Shown one piece after another: positions 6,485 to 14,426 of a stretch of DNA of 18,553 nucleotides. Origin of the DNA: Verrucomicrobia bacterium UBA1727 (GTDB taxonomy: Bacteria > Verrucomicrobiota > Kiritimatiellia > RFP12 > UBA1067); NCBI GenBank assembly GCA_002315875.1, contig DCIL01000043.1, positions 1 through 18,553 on the forward strand, given 5' to 3'. The stretch's first letter is position 1. Each line of letters starts with the position of its first letter. The notes below the pieces were generated by a model. The model was given only the letters and a program-made list of their open reading frames with translations, had not been told where the DNA came from and did not search any database. The translations under genes were made by a program, and so were the position numbers.

Positions 6485-7301
6485 GTTTCAGCGTTCGATT
6501 CGTGAGACGGGTGGTTATCGGACGGCGGACGAGTGTCGCGCTCCCAAGCGCGCGGCATGCGGAGCGTGGACGACTTTGCGGTATACCTGGGGAGTGGCCA
6601 GGGTGTTTCCGAATTGCGCCTGGATGGAACCTCTCGGCAAGCTTACTTCAGAAAGCTGGGCTGAACTTTGCTTTTCGTCGGTGACGGTTCCCGAGGCGCT
6701 CGGAATGAATGTTATCGTCGAGGGCTTTCAGGATCGGCTGAAGTATTCGGGACCGGTGATGTATCTTTCCAATCACATGTCCATGACCGAGACGATCCTC
6801 CTGCCGCCTGCCTTGTTGGCGATGGGCCCTTTGAGTTATGTCGCCAAGGCCTCGCTCGCTCATCTCCCTTTTCTCGGCAAGGCTGCGGCGCACATGGGAA
6901 TGGTTCCGATTTCTCGTCAGTCACCGCGCCAGGATCTCATCGACATTCTGCGAATCGGTACCGAGCGGATTCAAGGTGGGGACAGTTTCCTCATCTATCC
7001 TCAGGGTACGCGGATGAATGTCTTCTCGCGGGCGAAATATTCGTCGATTGGGGCGAAGCTTGCGGAGCGCGCGGGATGTCCGATTGTGCCGATCGTAGTT
7101 GATACTCGCGCCCAACCGACAAGGAAGACGGGATTGTTTCGTAAGATGCTCAAGGACTTCGGTCCCGTGGATACGTCTTACGACATTCGCGTTGCGGCAG
7201 GTCCGGTGATTCCGCTCGGCAAGTCGAAGGAAATGCATGAGGCGGCCTTCGATTGGATGGCCACCAAACTCGAAGAGTGGCACCTCCCCGTTGAGCGATA
7301 A
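6462..7301 (+). CDS. PlsC-type acyltransferase with variant active-site motifs
   Basis: 279 residues from the ATG at 6462, chosen because AAGGG lies at 6446-6450 and the overlap with the previous gene is short; an in-frame ATG at 6423 would give 292. The four 1-acyl-glycerol-3-phosphate acyltransferase blocks are visible: SNHMSMTET (H105), GMVPISR (R152), IYPQGTR (R184) and PIVPIVVD. Such enzymes move acyl groups from acyl-ACP or acyl-CoA to lysophosphatidate or related lipids at the inner membrane. Two key positions differ from the classic motifs: HX4D is HX4E (E110), and the Glu of PEGTR is Gln (Q181). As I recall, a bacterial subfamily with NHMSxxET and PQxTR exists, so this is a coherent variant rather than a broken copy, but the acceptor is uncertain. 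The end is followed by 110 bases containing the next promoter. Confidence 0.78.
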   Translation: MRRTTLSEFQRSIRETGGYRTADECRAPKRAACGAWTTLRYTWGVARVFPNCAWMEPLGKLTSESWAELCFSSVTVPEALGMNVIVEGFQDRLKYSGPVMYLSNHMSMTETILLPPALLAMGPLSYVAKASLAHLPFLGKAAAHMGMVPISRQSPRQDLIDILRIGTERIQGGDSFLIYPQGTRMNVFSRAKYSSIGAKLAERAGCPIVPIVVDTRAQPTRKTGLFRKMLKDFGPVDTSYDIRVAAGPVIPLGKSKEMHEAAFDWMATKLEEWHLPVER

Positions 7302-7323
7302 CCGAAAGTCGGCAAAGGGATTA

Positions 7324-7332
7324 TGGTATAAT
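7324..7332 (+). promoter_or_regulatory. Extended -10 promoter of the glycan-degradation operon
   Basis: TGGTATAAT is identical in nine bases to the element at 5670-5678, with the perfect hexamer at 7327-7332. The -35 region (about 7304-7309, GAAAGT) does not match consensus. Transcription would start near 7339, leaving a leader of about 73 bases before the ATG at 7412. No strong hairpin is apparent in that leader. Confidence 0.55.
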
Positions 7333-7411
7333 ACTCGAACATTTTCATTTTCGGTGTCTGGGCAGTAGATGCTCATGATGTTTTGGTGTAATGACAACAA
7401 TAAGGAAAAAC

Positions 7412-9484
7412 ATGAATAGAATGATGACGATGACGGTGGTGGGAGCGCTCGCTCTTGCCGGGTGCCTCACCCAGACGCGGAGCGCTGGTCCTGCGTATGT
7501 GGATGAGTTTGACCTTTCCGCTTCAAGCTGCGGCTATGGCAAGAAGGTGTGCAAGCTTGAAGGCAAGCGCGGATTTTATTCGCATCCCGAAAGCGCGGTA
7601 GTGTTCCATTCGAACGGCAAGGTCGCGGCGTTTGACGCGGTCGTGGGCATTCCCAAGGGATCGAAGAGCCCGTATCCGACCTATGGCAAGGCGGGGCTCA
7701 CCGTCCGCATCTGGGCCGATGACAAGATTGTTGCGACCTACGAGGGAATCCGTGCCGGCGAGACGCCGAAGAAGGTCCATGTCGATCTCAAGGGCGCGAA
7801 GACCATCATTCTCGAGACGCGGTCCGGCGGACTGTGGAACGACTTCGTCGCGGCGGACTGCAACTGGGTTGACGCGCGCTTCACTTGTGAGGACGGCGCG
7901 ACGCTCGAGAGCGAGACGGATGAGGCGATCTTTGCGCAGCTCGGACGGCTCACTCCGGAAGAGAAGCCGGAGCCGCAGTTCAACGGTGCGGACATCTGGG
8001 GCGTGCGTCCCGGACATCCGGTCATCTTCCGCATTCCGGTCTCGGGTGTGAAGCCGATCAAGTTCACCGCGCAGGGACTTCCCGCGGGTGTGACGATGGA
8101 TGCCCGCGGCGTTCTCCGCGGCACCGCGCCCAAGGCGAAGGGCGACTACGACATCGTCGTCACTGCCGTGAACAAGGCGGGCAAGGCGATGAAGACGATC
8201 CGTCTTGCGGTCGGCGATACGATCGCGCTCACGCCGCCGATGGGCTGGAACAGCTGGAACGTCTGGGGCTTCGGACTCACCGCCGAGCGCGCCAAGGCGA
8301 GTGCGCTGGCGATGGAGCAGTCCGGTCTCGGTGACTACGGCTGGGCCTACATCAATCTCGATGACTGGTGGGAGATGAACAACTCCGGCGTCAATCGTGT
8401 CGAGACGCGTATGAAGGATCTCGGACTCAAGGAGCCCGACTGCACTGGTCCCGCGCGTGACGCGAAGGGCAAGATCAATCCGAACCGCTCGTTCCCGGAT
8501 ATGAAGGGCCTGACCGACTACATCCACGCCTTCGGTTTCAAGGCCGGTCTCTATTCCTCTCCCGGTTATCTCACCTGCGGATCCTGCGAGGGATCGCTCG
8601 GTCACGAGCTGCAGGACGCCGAGAGCTGGGCTGAGTGGGGCTTTGACTACATCAAGTACGATTGGTGCTATTATAGCCGCGAGGTCGGTCGCAAGATGGG
8701 CAACGAGAAGTGGCAGTGGTACGGCGACAAGAACTGGATCTACAACCGCAACGCGCTCAACGAAGAGCCGTACTTCCTCATGCGCGACTGCCTCCGCAAG
8801 CAGAACCGCGACATCCTCTATTCCTTCTGCCAGTACGGCATGGGCAAGACCGAACTGTGGGGACGCGAGGCGGGCGCCAACTGCTGGCGTACCTTCGACG
8901 ACCTCAAGGACGGCTGGGCGTGGATGGACACCGCGATCGAGTCGCGCATCAACGCCGAATTCTGGAAGTACTGCGGCAAGGGCTTCTGGCCGGATCCGGA
9001 CATGATGATCATCGGTCAGCAGCGTTCGTTCGGCCATGATCATCCGACCTTCCTCACCCCGAACGAGCAGTATACCCACGTCTCGGTCTGGGCGATGCTC
9101 TCCGCTCCGCTGCTCACCGGTTGCGACCTCACCAAGCTCGACGACTTCACCCGTTCGCTCCTCGTCAATCGCGAGATCATCGCGCTTTCGCAGGATCGTG
9201 CCGGCAATGTCGCGCGCCGTGTCGTCAACACCGATGCCGAGGCGGTCTGGTACAAGACGCTCGAAAACGGTGATGCCGCGATCGCCATCGTCAACCGCTC
9301 GCCGATCCTCCGTCAGATCAAGGTCGATCTCAAGGCGCTCGGCCTTTGCGGCAGCTACAAGGTTCGCGACTGCTGGCGTCAGGCCGACGAGGAGAAGGCC
9401 ACCGACAGCTACTTCGCCGACATTCTTCCGCATGCTACGAAGGTGATTCGTCTTTCGAAGATCGATTGTCGTAAGTGCGAGTGA
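7412..9484 (+). CDS. GH27 alpha-galactosidase-family lipoprotein with NPCBM and He_PIG domains
   Basis: 690 residues. The start at 7412 is preferred over 7391 because TAAGGA lies at 7401-7406. The signal peptide ends in a lipobox LAGC (C18), so it should be a lipid-anchored envelope protein. In order: an NPCBM/CBM51-like module (about 30-160, from GFYSHPESAVVF to NWVDARF); a He_PIG-associated segment (NGADIWGVRPGHPVIFRIP) with its Ig-like He_PIG domain (about 185-268); then the GH27 barrel from LTPPMGWNSWN. Aligned to human GLA, the nucleophile is D417 in IKYDWCYY, the acid/base is D497 in WRTFDDL, and D317/D318 in INLDDWW match the galactose-binding pair. GH27 enzymes release terminal alpha-galactose or alpha-N-acetylgalactosamine. 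The C-terminal beta domain is complete. It leads the operon and its stop overlaps the first propeller gene (TGATG). Confidence 0.92.
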   Translation: MNRMMTMTVVGALALAGCLTQTRSAGPAYVDEFDLSASSCGYGKKVCKLEGKRGFYSHPESAVVFHSNGKVAAFDAVVGIPKGSKSPYPTYGKAGLTVRIWADDKIVATYEGIRAGETPKKVHVDLKGAKTIILETRSGGLWNDFVAADCNWVDARFTCEDGATLESETDEAIFAQLGRLTPEEKPEPQFNGADIWGVRPGHPVIFRIPVSGVKPIKFTAQGLPAGVTMDARGVLRGTAPKAKGDYDIVVTAVNKAGKAMKTIRLAVGDTIALTPPMGWNSWNVWGFGLTAERAKASALAMEQSGLGDYGWAYINLDDWWEMNNSGVNRVETRMKDLGLKEPDCTGPARDAKGKINPNRSFPDMKGLTDYIHAFGFKAGLYSSPGYLTCGSCEGSLGHELQDAESWAEWGFDYIKYDWCYYSREVGRKMGNEKWQWYGDKNWIYNRNALNEEPYFLMRDCLRKQNRDILYSFCQYGMGKTELWGREAGANCWRTFDDLKDGWAWMDTAIESRINAEFWKYCGKGFWPDPDMMIIGQQRSFGHDHPTFLTPNEQYTHVSVWAMLSAPLLTGCDLTKLDDFTRSLLVNREIIALSQDRAGNVARRVVNTDAEAVWYKTLENGDAAIAIVNRSPILRQIKVDLKALGLCGSYKVRDCWRQADEEKATDSYFADILPHATKVIRLSKIDCRKCE

Positions 9485-11748
9485 TGAAGGCCATTGCTGC
9501 GATTGCTTCGGCGATGCTCGTTCAGAGCATCGCCGCGGCATATCTTGAAATCGGCGAGAACGTGCCGACAGAGGAGATGGAAGTGCGCACCGTAGGTCCC
9601 GGGGGTGGAGGTTATCTCTACTCGATGGGACTGAGCTCGCTTACCAATCGGCTTTATGTCGGATGCGATGTCGGCGGCTTCTACCGGTCGGACGATCTCG
9701 GGCGCAATTACAAGATCCTCAACACCGGCATGCCCGGCATCATGATGAACGCGATCTCCGAGCATCCGACCGATCCCGATACGATTCTCGTAGGCAGCAG
9801 GGGCGGCGCGGCGATTACGCGGGACGGCGGACTTCACTGGAAGAGCTTGAGGCCCGTCGCCAAGGGTGTGGTCAAGGCCTCGCTTTACGATTCGACTTGG
9901 CCGATTCGTGCCGCGGCGTGGAGTCGGGCGAATCCGAAACGCGCGTGGATCGGGACCGGCAACTGGAACAGGCATTATCGTACGACGAAGGATCAGGCGA
10001 TGGTCTGGCGGTCGGATGACGGATGCGAGACCTTGGACATGGTGGTTGCGAAGGACTCTCCGCTTCTCAACGAAAAGCAGATCTTCGCCTTCTCGCCGCA
10101 TCCGACTAATGCGGACGAGATTCTCTGCACCACGCCGGGCGGCATTTATCTTTCGACCGACGGGGGAGTCAATTGGACGAAGCAGACGATGGGGCTCCCG
10201 ACGGATCCGCGGGTCTGGGCGCGCTGGGTCTGTCACTCGCGGTCGAATCCGCTCGTCGTTTACGCTTCGTTCGTGCAGTTCGAAGGAAAGTTCGATCCGA
10301 AGCATCCGCACGAAAGCGGAGTGTGGAAGTCGACGGACGGCGGACGTAGCTGGACGAAGTGCGGCGGCATGAAGCAGAATCCGCGTGCCGGCAGTTGGGT
10401 CAGTGCCTTCTGGAACGAGGCGTGTGTCTTCGTCGATCCGCGGGACGAGAACGTCGTCTGGGCGTCGGGACTGTGCTTCTTTCAGGATTCGGTCTGGAAG
10501 ACGGTTGACGGCGGCAAGACCTGGCAGAAGAGTTTCAACAGCAAGCCGCAGGGTTGGCTTCAGTTCTGGGGGCGCGGCATACCCAAAGGCATGGCGATGT
10601 GTCCGTCGAATCCCGACATCATCGCCTACGGCAACTCCGGCACGGTCTATGTGACCGAGGACGGCGGCAAGACCTGGCATCAGCGCTACACCGGCTCGCT
10701 CGATGAGAAATACTGCTGTGGACGCGGCCTCGAGGTCACGTGTCTTAGCGGTATCGTTCCCGACCGCGCGGTCAAGGATCGCTGGTATCTTCCGTACATG
10801 GATCTCGGACTGATGACGACCGAAGACAGCGGCAAGACGCTTTATCGCACTACCAAGGGAATTCCTCACGAGGATATCTGGGACGGCACCTGCTTCTCGC
10901 TCTTGCAGTCGCCGGATGATCCGAGGCTTTTGTGGTCCACCTGGGGACGCTGGGGTGCCCTCGGCAAGCTCCAGCCCGGCGGGATCTTCGCCGTTTCGCG
11001 CGATGCTGGCGAGAACTGGAACGTGATGACGAACGGCGGATGGACGATTGGTCCGTGGCCGTATCTCGCGCACGTTAAAGGCAAGGCCGGCAACGATATT
11101 CTTTTCGCCGTCAATAAGCAGGTGCAGGTGTCGGTCGACGGCGGAGCGCACTGGACGACCAATGCGTTTCCGTATCCTGAACGAGCAATCTCGGTTGCAT
11201 CAAATGGTGGCGATGTCTTCATCGGAACGGATCATAACGAAAGCGTAAAGAACGGATTCAACGGATCGCTCTGGCACTCGTCCGATGAAGGACGCACCTG
11301 GGAGAATCTCACCGCAGGCGTGAAGGACAAGATTGCCGACATCATGTCCATGGCGTTTTATGGGGATGCGATCGTCTTCTCGGCACGGCATCCGCACAAG
11401 GCCGACCGCGGTGGTGGCATCTTCCTCTCGAAGGACCGCGGCAAGAGCTGGACGAAGGTGATCGGATTTCTGCAGTCCGAGGAGGTCCGTTTCCTCGAGC
11501 GCGGCAAGGGAATGCCTCCGCGCATACTCGTCGCCTGCGGCCGGCGCGATGCGTGTGATCCGACGGTTCCCTGCGGCGGCGTGTATGTTTCGGACGACTT
11601 CGGCGAGAACTGGCGACGCCTGATTGCGCCCGGCTTCGATCGTCCGAGCGCTCGGTTCGTCGTTCCCGATCCGTTCAATCCCGATGAGCTCTGGATTGGC
11701 ACCGGTGGAAATTCTGTTTTCGTGCTTAGTCCAAGGAAGGATAGGTGA
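9484..11748 (+). CDS. Secreted Asp-box beta-propeller protein A (GH74-like, sialidase-like fold)
   Basis: 754 residues from the ATG at 9484, inside the TGATG overlap; an in-frame GTG at 9475 is less likely because the ATG start gives a clean signal peptide (MKAIAAIASAMLVQSIAAA). About thirteen Asp-box motifs of the S/T-x-D-x-G-x-x-W type are scattered through the chain, for example near 112, 224, 283, 340, 391, 515, 550, 610, 659 and 723. This points to two stacked seven-bladed propellers, as in GH74 and VPS10/sortilin-like proteins. The N-terminus GPGGGGYLYSMG followed by GCDVGGFYRSD (D62) resembles the GH74 opening with its catalytic Asp in TDVGGAYR. D440 in YMDLGL might be the second acid. 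Both assignments are inferred. It probably acts on, or binds, the same glycan as the GH27 enzyme. A close paralog follows. Confidence 0.8.
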   Translation: MKAIAAIASAMLVQSIAAAYLEIGENVPTEEMEVRTVGPGGGGYLYSMGLSSLTNRLYVGCDVGGFYRSDDLGRNYKILNTGMPGIMMNAISEHPTDPDTILVGSRGGAAITRDGGLHWKSLRPVAKGVVKASLYDSTWPIRAAAWSRANPKRAWIGTGNWNRHYRTTKDQAMVWRSDDGCETLDMVVAKDSPLLNEKQIFAFSPHPTNADEILCTTPGGIYLSTDGGVNWTKQTMGLPTDPRVWARWVCHSRSNPLVVYASFVQFEGKFDPKHPHESGVWKSTDGGRSWTKCGGMKQNPRAGSWVSAFWNEACVFVDPRDENVVWASGLCFFQDSVWKTVDGGKTWQKSFNSKPQGWLQFWGRGIPKGMAMCPSNPDIIAYGNSGTVYVTEDGGKTWHQRYTGSLDEKYCCGRGLEVTCLSGIVPDRAVKDRWYLPYMDLGLMTTEDSGKTLYRTTKGIPHEDIWDGTCFSLLQSPDDPRLLWSTWGRWGALGKLQPGGIFAVSRDAGENWNVMTNGGWTIGPWPYLAHVKGKAGNDILFAVNKQVQVSVDGGAHWTTNAFPYPERAISVASNGGDVFIGTDHNESVKNGFNGSLWHSSDEGRTWENLTAGVKDKIADIMSMAFYGDAIVFSARHPHKADRGGGIFLSKDRGKSWTKVIGFLQSEEVRFLERGKGMPPRILVACGRRDACDPTVPCGGVYVSDDFGENWRRLIAPGFDRPSARFVVPDPFNPDELWIGTGGNSVFVLSPRKDR
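10078..10364 (+). repeat. Highly conserved block shared by the two propeller genes, copy A
   Basis: This 287-base block matches 12330-12616 without gaps, with about 15 differences by hand count (about 95% identity). It contains an exact run of 76 bases (10091-10166). Most differences are silent or conservative. Flanking parts of the two genes are visibly less alike, so the block stands out as better conserved at DNA level than the paralogs as a whole. Confidence 0.75.
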
Positions 11749-13982
11749 TGATTGCTCTGGCTGCGATAGTGCTGGCGGCGTTGCCGCTTGGCGATGTGAA
11801 TGACGAGCGCGGAGTCGAACTCGAGGAGATGGATGTGCGCACCGTAGGCCCGGGCGGCGGCGGCTATCTCTACTCGATGGGCATGAGCGCTCTCACCAAT
11901 CGTCTTTATGTCGGCTGTGATGTCGGCGGCTTCTACCGGTCGGACGATCTCGGGCGCAATTACAAGATTCTCAACACCGGTTTGCCGAACATGATGATGC
12001 TGTCCATCGCCGAGCATCCGCTCGATCCGGACACGATTCTCATCGGCAACACCGGCGGCGCCTGCATCTCCAAGGACGGCGGGTATCATTGGAAGAACCT
12101 GAGGTCAGTCGCGAAAGGGGTATGCCCGATGAATCTCTACGACAAGACCTGGCCGATTCAGGCGGTCGCATGGAGCCAGGCGAATCCGAAGCGAGCGTGG
12201 ATGGGAACTGGTAGGTGGAATCACAAGTGGCGGCAGACGAAGGACGAGGCACAGGTCTGGCGCACTGATGACGGGTGCGAGTCGCTCGAGATGATTCTGC
12301 CAAAGGATTCACCGCTTTTGAAGGAAAAACAGATCTTCGCCCTCTCGCCGCATCCGACTAATGCGGACGAGATTCTCTGCACCACGCCGGGCGGCATTTA
12401 TCTTTCGACCGACGGGGGTGTAAACTGGACGAAGCAGACTAAGGGACTCCCAACGGATTCGCGGGTCTGGGCGCGCTGGGTCAATCACTCGCGGTCGAAT
12501 CCGCTTGTCGTCTACGCTTCGTTCGTGCAGTTCGAAGGAAAGTTTGATCCGAAGCATCCGCACGAAAGCGGAGTGTGGAAGTCGACGGACGGAGGACGTA
12601 GCTGGACGAAGTGCGGAATGCCGAAGGTGAATCCGCTCGCTCGCAGCGTCATCTCCTCGTTCTGGAACGAGGCGTGTGTCTTCGTCGATCCGAGGGACGA
12701 GAATGTCGTGTGGGCATCGGGACTTTGCTTCTTTGAGGATTCGATCTGGAAGTCGACCGACGGCGGCAAGACCTGGCAGAAGAGTTTCACCGGCGCTCCG
12801 CAGGGATGGCTCGACTTCTGGGGACGCGGCGTTCCGAAGGGCATGGCGATGTGTCCGGCGAATCCCGACATCGTCGGCTACGGCAATTCCGGCTCGGTCT
12901 ATCTCACCGAGGACGGCGGCAAGACCTGGCATCAGCGCTACACCGGCTCGCTCGACAAGAAGAACTGTTCGGGACGCGGACTCGAGGTCACGTGCATGAG
13001 CGGACTCGTCCCCGACTGCACGATCAAGGACCGCTGGTATCTTCCGTACATGGATCTCGGACTGATGATCACCGACAACCGCGGCGAAACGCTGCATCGC
13101 AGCACGACTGGCATTCCGTCCGCCTTGCGCGGCACTTGCTTCTCGCTTGTCCCGTCGCCGGACGATCCGAAGCTTCTGTGGTCCACTTGGGGACGCTGGG
13201 GCGATTACGGCAAGCTCAAGGCCGGCGGGGTCTTTGCGGTTTCGCGGGATGCCGGTGAGAACTGGAGCGTGCAGACCAATGGCGGCTGGACATTCGCCAA
13301 GTGGCCGCGGCTTGCGCATCTGAAGGGCAAGCAAGGTAACGACATCCTCTTTGCGGTCAGTAAGTGGCAGTTCCTTCAGGAATCGCGGGATGGCGGCGCG
13401 CACTGGACGACCAATGCGTTTCCGTATCCGAAGCATTTGCTGTCCGTCGCAACGCACGCCGGCAACGTCTACGTCGGCACACGTCTCGATGAAACGCGCG
13501 GAAACTTCAGGAACGGCGCCATCTGGAAGTCGGCGGACGAAGGGCGCACTTGGGAGAACCTCACTGCGGGAGTGACGAACCGCATCGCGGGCATCGAGAC
13601 GATGGTATTCCCGAATGACGATACGATCGTGATTGTCGCAAGTCATCCCCATTCCGCGCGCAATGCCGGCGTCTATGTTTCAAGGGACCGCGGCAAGACC
13701 TGGAAGCGGACGCTTGCCGTCGTGCAGGCGGGGTGTGCGGTGATGCAGGGTAAGCGCATCGTCGTCGGTTGCGACCGGCGCGAGTTTTGCGATCCGTTCT
13801 TCTCGTGCGGCGGAGTTTACGTTTCTGACGATTGCGGGGATACCTGGAAGCGGCTCATCGCGCCGGGCTTCGACCGTCCGGGGGTCGGATATCTCGCGGT
13901 GCATCCATCTCGTCCCGATGAACTCTGGGTGGGTACGCACGGCAATTCCATTTTCGTGCTTAGTCCTAAGAAGGCGAAATGA
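11748..13982 (+). CDS. Secreted Asp-box beta-propeller protein B, tandem paralog of A
   Basis: 744 residues. The ATG at 11748 is preferred over the GTG at 11745 because of the spacing to AAGG at 11737-11740; it shares one base with the previous stop. The signal peptide (MIALAAIVLAALPLG) has no basic residue but a good hydrophobic core. Architecture and Asp boxes match the upstream paralog along the whole length, including GCDVGGFYRSD (D58) and YMDLGLM (D436), so any catalytic pair would be kept in both. Differences cluster: segments near 120-180 and the last third diverge in sequence, while others are almost identical in DNA. This suggests duplication followed by specialisation for related ligands, with some sequence exchange. 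It ends in the same FVLSP motif. The stop overlaps the small membrane-protein gene (ATGA). Confidence 0.8.
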   Translation: MIALAAIVLAALPLGDVNDERGVELEEMDVRTVGPGGGGYLYSMGMSALTNRLYVGCDVGGFYRSDDLGRNYKILNTGLPNMMMLSIAEHPLDPDTILIGNTGGACISKDGGYHWKNLRSVAKGVCPMNLYDKTWPIQAVAWSQANPKRAWMGTGRWNHKWRQTKDEAQVWRTDDGCESLEMILPKDSPLLKEKQIFALSPHPTNADEILCTTPGGIYLSTDGGVNWTKQTKGLPTDSRVWARWVNHSRSNPLVVYASFVQFEGKFDPKHPHESGVWKSTDGGRSWTKCGMPKVNPLARSVISSFWNEACVFVDPRDENVVWASGLCFFEDSIWKSTDGGKTWQKSFTGAPQGWLDFWGRGVPKGMAMCPANPDIVGYGNSGSVYLTEDGGKTWHQRYTGSLDKKNCSGRGLEVTCMSGLVPDCTIKDRWYLPYMDLGLMITDNRGETLHRSTTGIPSALRGTCFSLVPSPDDPKLLWSTWGRWGDYGKLKAGGVFAVSRDAGENWSVQTNGGWTFAKWPRLAHLKGKQGNDILFAVSKWQFLQESRDGGAHWTTNAFPYPKHLLSVATHAGNVYVGTRLDETRGNFRNGAIWKSADEGRTWENLTAGVTNRIAGIETMVFPNDDTIVIVASHPHSARNAGVYVSRDRGKTWKRTLAVVQAGCAVMQGKRIVVGCDRREFCDPFFSCGGVYVSDDCGDTWKRLIAPGFDRPGVGYLAVHPSRPDELWVGTHGNSIFVLSPKKAK
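12330..12616 (+). repeat. Highly conserved block shared by the two propeller genes, copy B
   Basis: Second copy of the block at 10078-10364, lying 2252 bases downstream in direct orientation; the exact 76-base run here is 12343-12418. Two further exact runs of about 50 bases link the genes, at 9667-9716 with 11919-11968 and at 10654-10703 with 12906-12955. Direct repeats of this length could support recombination that deletes or fuses the pair. Confidence 0.75.
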
Positions 13983-14425
13983 ACGAAATGAAGCGGCTTA
14001 AGCTCAATCGCGAATATCTGGTACGTCATCTCGGGGTGGCGCTCTTGATGCTCGGGCTGTCCGGCTGGTTCGCCTACGACGGCTACATCGCCTATCCGCA
14101 GCATGACGAAGCGTGGTTTGCGCAGCAGCACCTGCGCAAGGAAAACGCGACCGCCCGTCAGCGTGAGTTCGCGTTGCTCGCGCTCATCGCGGCGCTCGTG
14201 ATCGGCGCGAATCTCTACAAGGTTTCGCGCTTCCATTTCGAATACGACGAGGAAGGATTCGTCTATCGCGGCAAACGCACGGACTTCGCCGCGGTCAAAT
14301 CGGTCGACCGCTCAAAGTGGGAGAAGAAGGGCATAATCAAGGTGGACGGAATCGTCCTCGACGCCTGGCATTTCACCGGTGTCGATGAGGTGGAGAAAAA
14401 GCTTAACGAGACAAAAGGTAAGTAA
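13979..14425 (+). CDS. Small membrane protein with two helices and a cytoplasmic beta domain
   Basis: 148 residues, not recognised by family. A basic N-terminus (KRLKLNREYLVRH) leads into a first membrane helix at about 17-37. A hydrophilic loop of about 25 residues follows, then a second helix at about 63-80. By the positive-inside rule both termini are cytoplasmic. The C-terminal 65 residues (FEYDEEGFVYRGKRTDFAAVKSV onward, by position 86-140) have a strand-turn-strand pattern ending in a helix, similar to short bacterial PH-like domains; this is a structural guess. AAGG at 13971-13974 serves the start, which overlaps the previous stop (ATGA). It lies between the propellers and the antiporter, so it could assist either the envelope system or the transporter. 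Confidence 0.7.
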   Translation: MNEMKRLKLNREYLVRHLGVALLMLGLSGWFAYDGYIAYPQHDEAWFAQQHLRKENATARQREFALLALIAALVIGANLYKVSRFHFEYDEEGFVYRGKRTDFAAVKSVDRSKWEKKGIIKVDGIVLDAWHFTGVDEVEKKLNETKGK

Positions 14426-14426
14426 A

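Noticed and set aside
7302..7312. Small inverted repeat CCGA-AAG-TCGG after the acyltransferase stop
   Set aside because: Four-base stem without a U-run; too weak for a terminator.
7391..7411. Upstream ATG of the GH27 gene adding seven residues
   Set aside because: The Shine-Dalgarno at 7401-7406 serves the ATG at 7412, which also gives a normal lipoprotein signal peptide.
7523..9541. Long minus-strand open frame opposite the GH27 gene
   Set aside because: Same reasoning: antisense to a gene with complete domains, low-complexity Arg/Ala/Leu-rich translation, no ribosome-binding site.
9409..11151. Long minus-strand open frame opposite propeller gene A, with a related one opposite gene B (12309-13652)
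   Set aside because: The two antisense frames resemble each other only because the sense genes are paralogs; neither has a recognised motif.
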